A stretch of 64,000 nt of DNA from DATKCT01 sp035513055 (GTDB lineage: Bacteria; Verrucomicrobiota; Verrucomicrobiia; Verrucomicrobiales; DEV007). Of this stretch, positions 15,352-23,699 are shown piece by piece (the stretch's first letter is position 1; the number at the start of each line of letters is the position of its first letter). The stretch is taken from the NCBI GenBank assembly GCA_035513055.1, contig DATKCT010000063.1:1-64000 (forward strand), read 5' to 3'. A program made the position numbers and the translations under genes. The notes below the pieces were generated by a model, which saw nothing but the letters and a program-made list of their open reading frames with translations, did no database searches and had not been told where the DNA came from.

Positions 15352-17331
15352 ATGTGTGGATTTGCAGCACTCTATTCAATCAGCGGGCAAGAGATCGACT
15401 TGCGGCTGCTGGAATCCATGACCCACGCCTTGCGGCACCGGGGTCCGGATGACTACGGATTCGCTGCGTCGGTAAAGGAGGGAAGCTGGATTTGGCGCGA
15501 AAAACGGCCCCGTCCATTCCGGCTCGACGGCGTGGCGATGGGACACCGCCGGCTCAGCATCGTCGACCTCTCTTCCGCCGGGCGTCAGCCCTTTGTCAGC
15601 GGTGATGGCCGGTACTGGATGGTCTACAACGGGGAGATCTACAACTACCGCGAACTTCGGGCGGAATTGGAAGCTTTGGGTCATACCTTCCAGACCTCGA
15701 CGGACACGGAGGTCCTCTTGATCGCCTATGCCCAGTGGGGAAGACGCTGTTTCGCGCGGTTCAACGGAATGTGGGCGGTTCTGATCTGGGACGCCCGGCA
15801 GAGAACATTGACAGCCTCGCGAGACCGGTTTGGCGTCAAGCCTTTGTACTTTGCCAAGGCAGGCGACGGCTGGGTGTTTGGATCGGAGGCAGGCACGATT
15901 CTTCGGCATCCCGGCGTGGATTCCCGGCCCTCGGAAGAAGCCGTCTTCCGCTTTCTTCAGCAGCATCTTCAACCCCCTCCCGGCAAGACTTTCTTCGAAA
16001 GGGTGGACCAAGTGGAGCCGGGTTCGGTGGCGACATTCCAAGACGGACGGTTTGTGGGCAGCGAGCGCTATTGGGAACTTCCCGGCGACCGTTGGATCGG
16101 GGAAGAACATTTCGATGAAGCCGTGAACCGCGTCAGAGAACTGCTGAGCGACGCGGTCCGGCTTCGGCTGCGCGCCGATGTGCGGGTAGGCACGATGCTG
16201 AGCGGCGGATTGGATTCCACGAGCGTGATCCGCAACATGCTCGATTTCCATGGTGCGGACGGCAAGCTCGAGGAACGGCGTTCACTGGGCGGATCGATTC
16301 AAGCATTTCACGCGGCCTATCCGGGGAGCGACCTCGACGAAACTCCCCGCGTGCGGGAGCTTTGCGGTCGTGAAAGGATCACCCTGCACGAGGTGTTTCC
16401 GGCTCGAGAGACGGAGTTGGAGGATCTTTACCGGCTGGTGGTTGAGCGACTGGAGATGCCCTTTCTCAACTCGGTGCCCGTCGTCCAGACCCTTTTGATG
16501 CAGCGAGCCAAGGCCGAGGGCGTCTCGGTGGTGCTCAACGGGCACGGGCCCGACGAGATGCTGGGCGGATACGGAGATTCCTATCGCCGGCTGGCGGCTG
16601 CGGAGCAGTGGTTGCGCGGGAACTGGCGCAGAGGATGGAGCGAAGGGCGCGCCGCGCGTCAGGCGGCGACATACGGAGGCGGCAAGACGTTGTCGGCCTT
16701 GCTCTGGCTGGTCCTTCCAGACAATGTGGTCAGCGCTTGGGCCAAACCCGATCCGGGAATGGACCGGCTTGTTCGGCCGGAACTGCGGCAACGCTATCCC
16801 TTTCTGCATTGGTCCACACTGACGCGGGGAAAGGCAGGAAAGACGGCGCTCGACAGGCAGTTGCGCTTCGATTTTTTCGAGCGGATCCTTCCGCGTTGGT
16901 TGCAACTGGAAGACCGGGCCAGCATGTCCGCCTCCGTTGAATCCCGCCTTCCGTTTTTGGATTACCGGCTCGTGGAATACTGCTTCGCATTAGACGATCC
17001 GCTGAAAATCAAGAACGGAATAACCAAACGGGTGTTGCGCGAGGGCATGGCGGGCCTTCTGCCGGAGTCGATCGTGAACGAAACGAAGAAGTTCCGGTTC
17101 TCCGGTCCCGACAGCGCTTGGATACGGGGCGCATTGCGGCCCTTGGTGAACACGACGCTTCTCGACGGGGAGCCTTTGATCGCCCAGTTCTTGGATGGAA
17201 ACGCCATGAAAAACAGGCTGAAAAGCTTCCTCGCGGGCCAAGGCGGCCGAACGAGCGCCGAATGGATGTGGACCATCCTGAATACCGAGATGTGGTTGCG
17301 GACTTTCAGGAGTTCTCAAACGAGGCGCTGA
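15352..17331 (+). CDS. asnB: Asparagine synthase, glutamine-hydrolysing
   Basis: A 659-residue AsnB-family enzyme. The upstream ATG in the same frame is rejected because the glutaminase domain needs Cys2 as processed N-terminal nucleophile, and MCGFAALYS supplies it. Further marks are RHRGPDDYGF (28-37), NGEIYNY (93-99) and the ATP-pyrophosphatase loop SGGLDST (284-290). The glutaminase domain covers about 1-215 and the synthetase domain about 230-620. This subfamily is often found outside primary asparagine synthesis, in envelope polysaccharide loci, but no such neighbours are visible here. Its 3' end overlaps the convergent trpG by 26 bases. Confidence 0.93.
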   Translation: MCGFAALYSISGQEIDLRLLESMTHALRHRGPDDYGFAASVKEGSWIWREKRPRPFRLDGVAMGHRRLSIVDLSSAGRQPFVSGDGRYWMVYNGEIYNYRELRAELEALGHTFQTSTDTEVLLIAYAQWGRRCFARFNGMWAVLIWDARQRTLTASRDRFGVKPLYFAKAGDGWVFGSEAGTILRHPGVDSRPSEEAVFRFLQQHLQPPPGKTFFERVDQVEPGSVATFQDGRFVGSERYWELPGDRWIGEEHFDEAVNRVRELLSDAVRLRLRADVRVGTMLSGGLDSTSVIRNMLDFHGADGKLEERRSLGGSIQAFHAAYPGSDLDETPRVRELCGRERITLHEVFPARETELEDLYRLVVERLEMPFLNSVPVVQTLLMQRAKAEGVSVVLNGHGPDEMLGGYGDSYRRLAAAEQWLRGNWRRGWSEGRAARQAATYGGGKTLSALLWLVLPDNVVSAWAKPDPGMDRLVRPELRQRYPFLHWSTLTRGKAGKTALDRQLRFDFFERILPRWLQLEDRASMSASVESRLPFLDYRLVEYCFALDDPLKIKNGITKRVLREGMAGLLPESIVNETKKFRFSGPDSAWIRGALRPLVNTTLLDGEPLIAQFLDGNAMKNRLKSFLAGQGGRTSAEWMWTILNTEMWLRTFRSSQTRR

Positions 17332-17890
17332 TGCTCAAAAAGTTGGCCAGGAGCATCTTGCCTTCCGTCGTCAGGATGGACTCGGGATGAAACTGCACGC
17401 CGTAGACCGGATAATCGCGATGGCTCAATCCCATGATTTCGCCTTCCTCCGTTTCCGCCGTGATCTCTAGACAATCGGGGACGGTGTCGCGCTTGACGAT
17501 GAGTGAATGATAGCGGGTTGCTTCAAAGGGATTGGAGAGACCTGCGAAGATCCCTCTTCCGCCGTGATGAATCCACGAGGTCTTGCCGTGCATTAGACGC
17601 TCGGCCCGGACTACCTTGGCCCCATAGACTTCGCCCAGGCATTGATGGCCCAGACAGACTCCCAGCACCGGAAGCTCCGGCGCGAACGCGCGAATGACCT
17701 CGCTGCTGATGCCCGCTTCCGCGGGTGTGCAAGGACCCGGAGAAATGCAAATGCGTTCCGGATTCCGCTCCCGGATTTCGGCGACGGTGATGGCGTCGTT
17801 GCGTTGGACCTCGATCTCCGCGCCGAGTTCCCCGAAGTATTGCACGAGATTGTAGGTGAAGGAGTCGTAGTTGTCGATGACGAGCAGCAT
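17306..17890 (-). CDS. trpG: Anthranilate/aminodeoxychorismate synthase glutamine amidotransferase subunit
   Basis: A 194-residue class I glutamine amidotransferase that supplies ammonia to the chorismate-using subunit. Sequence marks: MLLVIDNYDSFTYNLVQYF at the start, the oxyanion strand ISPGPCTPAEAG, the nucleophile elbow LGVCLGHQ, and the His/Glu pair in VYGVQFHPES. It follows trpE with 14 bases between, in the usual E-G order. Single TrpG/PabA proteins can serve both tryptophan and folate synthesis. A frame extends twelve codons further upstream, but the ATG at MLLVIDNYD is the family start. Confidence 0.94.
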   Translation of the reverse strand: MLLVIDNYDSFTYNLVQYFGELGAEIEVQRNDAITVAEIRERNPERICISPGPCTPAEAGISSEVIRAFAPELPVLGVCLGHQCLGEVYGAKVVRAERLMHGKTSWIHHGGRGIFAGLSNPFEATRYHSLIVKRDTVPDCLEITAETEEGEIMGLSHRDYPVYGVQFHPESILTTEGKMLLANFLSISASFENS

Positions 17891-17904
17891 GGTCGAAGGG
17901 TTGC

Positions 17905-19407
17905 TTAGCGCAGAAGGCGGGCCCATTCCACGGCGCGGAGAAGACCGCGAGCCTTGTTTACCGTCTCCGTGTATTCGGATTCGGGCACGGAATCCGCCAC
18001 GACTCCCGCTCCGGCTTGGACGTAGGCTGTGCCTCCTTGCAATACGGCGGTGCGCAGGGCGATGCAGGAGTCGAGGTTGCCGTCGAACCCAAAGTAACCG
18101 ACGGCTCCAGCGTATGCGCCGCGGCGGCTGATCTCCATTTCGCGGATGATCTGCATGGCTCGCACCTTGGGCGACCCGGAAACCGTTCCCGCCGGAAACG
18201 TGGCGCGCATCACGTCGTAGGCGCTGCGAGAGGGGTCGAGCCGTCCTTCCACGTTGGAGACGATGTGCATGACGTGGCTGTACCGCTCGATGATCATGAG
18301 GTCAGTGACGCGGACGGAGTCAAATTCGGCGATCCGCCCAACGTCGTTGCGGGCCAGATCGACGAGCATGATATGTTCGGCCCGTTCCTTGGGATCGGCG
18401 AGCAGTTCCTCTTCAAGGGCTTGGTCTTCCCCCTCGGAGGCGCCCCTCCAGCGGGTTCCCGCGATGGGGCGTATCTCGACCCGGCCGTCGATGGCGCGCA
18501 CGTGCACCTCGGGGGAGCTTCCGACGAGCGAGAATCCATCGGGAAATTGCAGGCAAAACATGTAAGGCGACGGATTGATGTGCCTGAGAGCGCGATAAAG
18601 GCTCAGCGGAGATCCCGCGTAGGGAACCTCGAAGCGTTGCGAGGGCACGACTTGGAAAATGTCGCCGGCCCGGATGTATTCCTTGGCCCGCTCGACCATG
18701 CCGCAATAGGCCTCCCGTGTCGTGTTGCTGACCGGCACAGGCTCGGGGATGGGAGTCAACGTGGGGACCGGATCGTAATGCAACGGCGTGCGCAGCCGGC
18801 GGATGACCTCCTCGATTTTTTCGCGAGCCGAATCGTAGGCGGACCGGGGATCCGCATAATCGTCGAGAAAGACGTTGGCGACGATCTGCAAGCGGCGGAA
18901 CCGGTGATCGAAAATCATCACCGTATCCGTGATCATGAAGAGCAGGTCCGGGATGTTCAGATCGTCGCGCGGATGCAGTGGAACGGTGGGTTCGAAATAG
19001 TGCACGGCGTCGTAGGCCAGGTAGCCGACGGCCCCACCGTGAAAGACGGGCAGGCCGTTCGCGGGCGCGGGCCTGCAGCGCCGCATAATGGATTCCAATT
19101 CCGCCAGCGGATCCCACTGGGCCGGATACGACTCCGATTCTCGACCCGGACCCGATAAGGTGACCTGGCCGTCGCGGCAGGCGAAGACCAGGCGCGGAGA
19201 GGTGCCCAGAAAGGAGTATCGCCCGGCGTCTTCGCGGGTCTCGGCAGACTCAAAGAGGAAGGAATACTGGCCGTCGCTGATCTTCTGGAAGGCGGAGAGC
19301 GGCGTTTCGTAATCGGCGGTCAGCTCGGTCCAGACCGAAACGAGATTCCCTTCCTGGCACAGGGCGAGGAAGTCGTCGAAGGACGGTTGCAGAGGAGTTT
19401 CGGGCAC
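17905..19407 (-). CDS. trpE: Anthranilate synthase component I
   Basis: A 500-residue chorismate-utilising enzyme that makes anthranilate, the first step of tryptophan synthesis. The tryptophan-sensing element appears as FLFESAETREDAGRYSFLG near residue 50. The catalytic domain shows PSPYMFCLQFPDGFSLVGSS, the RPIAGTRWRG strand and the C-terminal VQAGAGVVADSVPESEY signature. It uses a GTG start and heads a two-gene unit with trpG. No attenuator leader with tandem Trp codons is evident in the 155 bases before it. PabB is a possible alternative, but the length and LFES element favour TrpE. Confidence 0.93.
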   Translation of the reverse strand: MPETPLQPSFDDFLALCQEGNLVSVWTELTADYETPLSAFQKISDGQYSFLFESAETREDAGRYSFLGTSPRLVFACRDGQVTLSGPGRESESYPAQWDPLAELESIMRRCRPAPANGLPVFHGGAVGYLAYDAVHYFEPTVPLHPRDDLNIPDLLFMITDTVMIFDHRFRRLQIVANVFLDDYADPRSAYDSAREKIEEVIRRLRTPLHYDPVPTLTPIPEPVPVSNTTREAYCGMVERAKEYIRAGDIFQVVPSQRFEVPYAGSPLSLYRALRHINPSPYMFCLQFPDGFSLVGSSPEVHVRAIDGRVEIRPIAGTRWRGASEGEDQALEEELLADPKERAEHIMLVDLARNDVGRIAEFDSVRVTDLMIIERYSHVMHIVSNVEGRLDPSRSAYDVMRATFPAGTVSGSPKVRAMQIIREMEISRRGAYAGAVGYFGFDGNLDSCIALRTAVLQGGTAYVQAGAGVVADSVPESEYTETVNKARGLLRAVEWARLLR

Positions 19408-19563
19408 GGGAAATGGCGCTTGGCTGCGCGGGGAGCCGGGATCATCCGCCGGAGGAGGAAGTTTGGCAACTTTCGGTCTACACCCCGTGCTCCGCAGGGC
19501 TACCAGAGAGCCGGATTGTGCGAAAAACCGGTTGCAAACATGACCGTCTGGGGAAGGGTGGTG

Positions 19564-19640
<77 letters not shown>

Positions 19641-19645
19641 CTTAT

Positions 19646-19680
19646 AAAGCCCCGGAGGTCAACGCCTTACGGGGCTTTTC
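19646..19680 (+). terminator. Rho-independent terminator after tRNA-Met
   Basis: AAGCCCCG and CGGGGCTT form a perfect 8-bp stem around a 15-nt loop, followed by TTTTCC. It starts six bases after the tRNA CCA end. Confidence 0.88.
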
Positions 19681-20164
19681 CTTGGTGCGGGTCGAACACT
19701 GCAAAATGCAAGGAAATGCAGCCAAATACGCCTAAAATGCCGTTTTTTGGGACGGGGTTTGGGACGGGGTTGGATCAGGAGGCGGTTTTTTCACCACGAT
19801 CACGTCCCCTTGCCCTCCCTGCCGCTGCGGCGCTGAGCCGGGGCTGGCATCCTAAGGCCGACCACCGTTCCGCATCACCGAACGTCACGATTACGACAGT
19901 GACCGCTTGAGCCACGATTGGTGTCTTCCGTGCCCCACCGCGACATCAGGTCGCCGGATAAACGAAGGGATCTTACGCCCTCGTGCCGGAGCTGCTTTCA
20001 ACGTACTGATTCGGCTTCCTAGGACGCGGCCCAACGTAAAGCTGAGCGACAGCCGCCCGGCACGCCGGTGGGAGAGTGGATGGACGATCCAGATTCCCGC
20101 TCAGCATCGAGCGCAGAGGCGGGGCGGCTGTTCGTCTCCAGCGTCTGGTTCGGCGGCTTCTTCA
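19681..20164. other. Non-coding stretch downstream of the tRNA, possible integration scar
   Basis: No frame here looks like a protein. Just after the terminator lie A-rich near-repeats (aaaatgcaagg, aaatgcagcc, aaaatgccg) and a tandem pair of GGGACGGGGTTTG-like units at 19750-19775. Downstream composition looks less GC-biased than the flanking core genes and the first clear genes are a toxin-antitoxin pair, so remnant sequence from an element inserted at the tRNA is plausible. No second copy of the tRNA 3' end was found by eye. Confidence 0.35.
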
Positions 20165-20506
20165 TCAGAGGGCGCCCAATATCTCGTTGAGTCCTTCGAT
20201 GACTTTGCTCATCTCAGCCCCTGAGGAACGCGCGATCCGGCGGCCGATTCGTTCCGTCGAGAGTGTTCGAATCTGGCTGATCTTGATCCACGATCGCTTC
20301 GGCAAGCCCGAGGCAGAGCTTTCGAGCGTGAGAGGGAATCCAGCCCGTGGTTCCTGGCTCGTGAGCGCGACTGCGATGACGGTTCCGGATCGCTCGTTGA
20401 AGACGTCCTCGCTTAGCACGAGAACCGGTCGCTGTCCGGCCTGCTCACTGCCGCGTGCCGGGTTGAGATCGGCCCAGCGGATTTCTCCCCTCAGTATGCG
20501 GGCCAC
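20165..20506 (-). CDS. mazF: MazF/PemK family endoribonuclease toxin
   Basis: A 113-residue MazF/PemK-type toxin, a dimeric mRNA interferase. Visible family features: RGEIRWADLNPARGSEQAG with the conserved basic strand, QRPVLVLSEDVFNE, the TVIAVALTS strand followed by a proline loop, and the KISQIRTLSTERIGR segment. A longer frame reaches further upstream, but the GTG giving VARILRGEIRW lies inside the antitoxin's 3' end (16-base overlap) and gives the normal length. Translational coupling to the antitoxin is typical and keeps toxin level below antitoxin level. Confidence 0.88.
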   Translation of the reverse strand: MARILRGEIRWADLNPARGSEQAGQRPVLVLSEDVFNERSGTVIAVALTSQEPRAGFPLTLESSASGLPKRSWIKISQIRTLSTERIGRRIARSSGAEMSKVIEGLNEILGAL

Positions 20507-20733
20507 GACTGGATGTCCTCCGCGAAACCTTCTTCGGTCATCCGTCGTTCTTCCGTAGGATCGAGCTTGGCGCACTCGCGAGCGAGCCTTACGCGGCTGA
20601 GGCGCTGGAGCTTCTCCGCCAGGGCGCTCTCGATGGCCTGACTTCGACTCGGAAAGCGCCGCTCTCGGACCAAAGTATCGACCTGGTCAATTAGCCCTGC
20701 ATCCAGGGTGACCGTAACCTTCAGCTTCGACAT
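20491..20733 (-). CDS. Ribbon-helix-helix antitoxin of the MazF pair
   Basis: An 80-residue protein beginning MSKLKVTVTLDAGLIDQVD, the beta-strand and first helix of a ribbon-helix-helix DNA-binding domain, followed by RFPSRSQAIESALAEKL as the second helix. The C-terminal half is charged and ends SWPAY, as expected for a flexible toxin-wrapping tail. It precedes and overlaps the mazF toxin. The chosen ATG lies next to an inverted repeat; an in-frame ATG six codons earlier would lie within that operator. RHH antitoxins normally repress their own promoter. Confidence 0.82.
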   Translation of the reverse strand: MSKLKVTVTLDAGLIDQVDTLVRERRFPSRSQAIESALAEKLQRLSRVRLARECAKLDPTEERRMTEEGFAEDIQSWPAY

Positions 20734-20754
20734 GGTATGGCAATTTATCATACC
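20734..20754 (-). promoter_or_regulatory. Probable operator and -10 box of the toxin-antitoxin operon
   Basis: GGTATG (20734-20739) and CATACC (20749-20754) form a perfect inverted repeat directly upstream of the antitoxin ATG. On the coding (minus) strand the repeat contains TATGAT at 20752-20747, a good -10 hexamer. Transcription from it would start about six bases before the ATG, giving an almost leaderless mRNA. RHH antitoxin binding here would block the promoter. Confidence 0.55.
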
Positions 20755-21186
20755 CGTCGCGGTGACGCAACCGCCCGTGAGCGAGGCCCAGCGCAGGCAC
20801 GGCCGCGCTCGCGACTCGCGACGGCGGCCGCGCCAGTCCGCCGCGTGACGTCCGGCGTGGCCAAACTGTCGCGCGCCTTGCCGGCGTTGCCCGTCGCGTG
20901 CGCAGGCGAGACGTGCGCCTTTCAGAACGCGGGCGCGTATCGACGCGACTGATCAAGGTTCCGCCTCGCTGCGTGCCTCCTCGTAGACCGAACCTATTCG
21001 AGTCCAAGGCGGTGGGTATCCGCTGCTCGCGCTGGCGCAGTCGAATCCCATCCGGCTCTAGCATCGGTCCGTCGCAGTCGGCGGGAAAGTCGGGCGGCTC
21101 GTTCAACCATCCCGTAACATTCACCTCATGCTTGACAATCGCTCACTGCTCCCTCTCGCCACAGAACGTCAGAGGCCTGCCACCCG
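20755..21186. other. Non-coding or decayed segment
   Basis: No convincing gene is seen. A minus-strand frame near 21124 begins VTGWLNEPPDFPADCDGP, which looks protein-like for about 40 residues and then degenerates into an arginine-rich run, so it could be a gene remnant. Nothing else is recognisable. Confidence 0.35.
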
Positions 21187-21762
21187 CTACTGGGAGCGTT
21201 CCTCTGGTTTAGCTTTCTGAGTACCATCCTCCTCCGGCTTCGACTCCGAAGCGGTGGCGGGTTGGTCAGCGCCGTCATGTTCTGCCCTGTCATGTTGAGC
21301 CAACTCCACAAACCCTCCGTCCATTTGGACAGCGAGCAGCCTCAACTTGCCATCCTTCTTGAAGAGAGCGGAGTTGACGCCCTCGTCCTTTGAAACTGGA
21401 TGATCGTAGAGGAGTACCATCCCGCTATGCAAATACCATCTCCCAGTCTGAACACTGTCGGCGATCTCGTCTGCATCCAAATCCGGTCCCACAACCCTCG
21501 AAGCCCAAGTCCCGTCTTCGTTCAATTCGAAAATAAGTTCCGGTTTTGCACTCCGCCCAATGTAGGGCCCTCTCCAAGTCCCAATGAGTGCCTTGAGACC
21601 GTCTTCCGGAACGGGATCAATTTGGAGTTCCGGCTTTCCGATCACATCCGTCCACATGGCATGAATAAACTTAACGCCTTCTTCAAGCATTGCGTCCTTC
21701 TCGTCCGCTTTCAGGGAGGCCGAGGCAACTACGAACGCGAAGATCAGTAGTGAGGCTTTCAT
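21187..21762 (-). CDS. Secreted lipocalin-like hypothetical protein
   Basis: A 191-residue protein with a clear signal peptide (MKASLLIFAFVVASASLKA, cleavage before DEKD). The core includes LIGTWRGPYIG, LIFELNEDGTWASRV and TGRWYLHSGMVLLYDHP, the alternating strand pattern of small lipocalin-like or TIGR03067-type domains. The C-terminus is polar and low-complexity (ESKPEEDGTQKAKPEE). An upstream in-frame extension lacks a signal and is rejected. The function is unknown. It is the first secreted gene in the accessory stretch and seems monocistronic. Confidence 0.65.
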   Translation of the reverse strand: MKASLLIFAFVVASASLKADEKDAMLEEGVKFIHAMWTDVIGKPELQIDPVPEDGLKALIGTWRGPYIGRSAKPELIFELNEDGTWASRVVGPDLDADEIADSVQTGRWYLHSGMVLLYDHPVSKDEGVNSALFKKDGKLRLLAVQMDGGFVELAQHDRAEHDGADQPATASESKPEEDGTQKAKPEERSQ

Positions 21763-21893
21763 CTTGGCAGAACGACGGGAACTGACCGACGCGGGCGGCC
21801 TGTGGCGTCCGATTTGGAAACTGACACGGTCCGCCCGCGTTCGGTCAAGTGATCTTGTCCGGCAAAAATGCTCTTGCGCCGCAGGCAGTGTTG

Positions 21894-22280
21894 TCACTGA
21901 TCTAGCTTCTTGGCGACATGTTCAATGACCGCACAATGCTCGTCCTGAGGGCTAAAGAGGATGATTTCAGCATCCACTCCAACACGCACTGTGTGTCCCG
22001 GAGACCAATAAAAAAGGTCGCCGCCCGAGACGACCTCTTCACTGCCGTCGTGATATGTGACCGTGACCTCACCCTCAATCATGTATCCCCAGTGCGGCGA
22101 CTGGCACAGATCTGACTCCAAACCCTTCAGGAGCGGCCCGAGGTCGGTGCCCTGCTTGAGCGAGAAATATTCACCAGCAATCGTCCCGTAATCGCTGGCA
22201 TCGCCAAAATTCAGTTCCTGTCGGGCTATCGCACCAGGCACGTTCACTCTCGCTTTGATGTCATTTTTTGCTATTCGCAT
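21894..22280 (-). CDS. Cupin-domain protein
   Basis: A 128-residue single cupin. The two sub-motifs are visible as SPHWGYMIEGEVTVTYHDG and GDLFYWSPGHTVRVGVDAE; the His/Glu/His spacing fits a metal-binding cupin barrel. It starts at an ATG preceded by AAAGGAAAAC. A longer upstream frame is a GC artefact. Small cupins act as dioxygenases, isomerases or ligand sensors; the reaction cannot be named from sequence alone. The region before it holds a strong inverted repeat that may regulate it. Confidence 0.75.
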   Translation of the reverse strand: MRIAKNDIKARVNVPGAIARQELNFGDASDYGTIAGEYFSLKQGTDLGPLLKGLESDLCQSPHWGYMIEGEVTVTYHDGSEEVVSGGDLFYWSPGHTVRVGVDAEIILFSPQDEHCAVIEHVAKKLDQ

Positions 22281-22334
22281 AGTTGTTTTCCTTTCGATGT
22301 GGGTTTTCGGCCGAACCAGTAAATATACAGACCT

Positions 22335-22362
22335 GGATATCACCGGAAAAGGGGTGATATCC
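22335..22362 (-). promoter_or_regulatory. Perfect inverted repeat upstream of the cupin gene
   Basis: GGATATCACC and GGTGATATCC form a 10-bp perfect dyad around an 8-nt centre, 55 bases upstream of the cupin start. It could be a repressor operator or an RNA hairpin in the 5' leader. The AT-rich arms stand out from the surrounding GC-rich sequence. Confidence 0.5.
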
Positions 22363-22767
22363 GATGGAAGCGGCTGTGTGTGCGCTCGCTGATCGAGGGG
22401 AGGCATAAGCACTCCCGCGAGCGGGAGCCGTAGGGGTGAGCGCGGGTGGGCGGGGCAAGGCGTTTCATGGACTGGATTTTGCGCCGTTTGTCCTTGCAAG
22501 AGAAGGAGTAAATCGTGAATCTGTCTTATCGAGAGGCGGCGCTCTCCTTCTGGCGCCGTGGGAGAGCCGGGAGAGCGGTCCGGAGGAGCGGAGTATGACG
22601 TATTCGTCAGGGAGGAACCGGGAGGGGGCCATGAAAGGAGCCGCGTGGCAGGTTCGGGCACAACTATGGGAAAACAGAAAGAACCCGCGTGTTGTCGACA
22701 CTCCGCATCAGGGGATCTTGATAGGAAGTGGCGTGGTCCAGCGCACCGCAGCCGGGACAGGATGTTG
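22363..22767. other. Intergenic segment with a second hairpin
   Basis: No gene is recognised. CTCCCGC/GCGGGAG (22412-22427) forms a tight hairpin with a two-base loop. The remainder, up to the acetyltransferase stop, gives only short frames without family resemblance. Confidence 0.4.
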
Positions 22768-23322
22768 CTACACGCCCGGTTCGGCATACTCTTTTTCCCA
22801 TCTCCACACGACGCCATCCTCGGGGTCGATCACTTCTCCGAGGCATCTGAAGCCGCACTTTTCCAGGACCCTCGTGGACGCATTGGCCTCCGAGGATGTG
22901 TGGGCCCGGAAGGTGCGGGCGCGTCCCTGGTCCAAGGCATAGGCGATTAAGCCCTGGGCCGCTTCGGTGGCGAAACCTCTGTGCTGGTAGCCGGGCGCAA
23001 TCCCGTAGGAGATTTCCACCAAGCCTTGCTCGTCGGGCGGCCCCTTGTAACCAGCCATTCCGATGATCACATTCTCTGCCGAGTGCACAATAACAAAGCC
23101 ATATTTCCAGGGATCTGCCGCTGTGGCGGCTTGAAGCTGGGCGAGCCAATCTGGGGACACCTCATCCGAAGCCATGAAGTCTTGGAAGCCGTCGGCCAGG
23201 CGAAGGCCGAAGCGTTGTTCATAAAGTTCCAAGCTCGCCATGAGCGTCCGCAGTTGCTCCGGCGTGTGGGCAACCAGCTCCAGACTCTTGGTTTTTATGG
23301 GCGCTGTGCTCGGTGATTCCAC
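22768..23322 (-). CDS. GNAT family N-acetyltransferase
   Basis: A 184-residue acetyltransferase of the GNAT fold, RimJ/RimL-like. The acetyl-CoA binding motif appears as YGIAPGYQHRGFATEAAQ, with the preceding strand GLVEISYG and the following FRAHTSSEANASTRVLEKCGFRCLG, the usual N-x-x-S and CGF features. It uses a GTG start giving ESPSTAPIKTKSLELVAHT. These enzymes acetylate N-termini or small molecules and the substrate is unknown. It stands alone in the accessory stretch. Confidence 0.85.
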   Translation of the reverse strand: MESPSTAPIKTKSLELVAHTPEQLRTLMASLELYEQRFGLRLADGFQDFMASDEVSPDWLAQLQAATAADPWKYGFVIVHSAENVIIGMAGYKGPPDEQGLVEISYGIAPGYQHRGFATEAAQGLIAYALDQGRARTFRAHTSSEANASTRVLEKCGFRCLGEVIDPEDGVVWRWEKEYAEPGV

Positions 23323-23699
23323 GGCCGAAGATTATGCGAGTGGGGTTCACGCTCTCAAGCGGTTTACGGTTCCCCCTGGCGCGGTGTCTGGTCTCGTTCG
23401 TTTTCGCCTCGATCGGCTATCTGCTTTCTGCGGGGACTTGAGGAGGATCCTTATCTTTTTGGTTCTCGATTATCCCCGAAACCACTTCGTGAATGCTCGA
23501 CGACTAGGCAAGCAGATTAAGCAATCCGTGACCGCTCTGACAATAGGATTCTGGGGTTGGGCGACAACGGTTTCTTCAACGCCAAGCGGCCCCGGAGTTC
23601 GTTGAGAGGGAGTACCCCTCGTGTTCTTTGCCTCCGCCCGGTCCGGATGGATCACAGTTCCGGCTTGAGATCTCCGGAAAGCAGGGGATGCTCGGGGGC
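23323..23699. other. Intergenic segment before the amidase gene
   Basis: A 35-codon plus-strand frame from 23335 starts MRVGFTLSSGLRFPLARC and looks like a signal peptide that quickly stops; it may be the remnant of an exported protein. Beyond that nothing is recognisable. Confidence 0.3.

Noticed and set aside
20687..21124. Minus-strand 145-codon frame starting VTGWLNEPPDFPADC
   Set aside because: Only the first 40 residues look protein-like; the rest is an arginine-rich artefact that overlaps the antitoxin gene in another frame. Listed as possible remnant within the non-coding segment.
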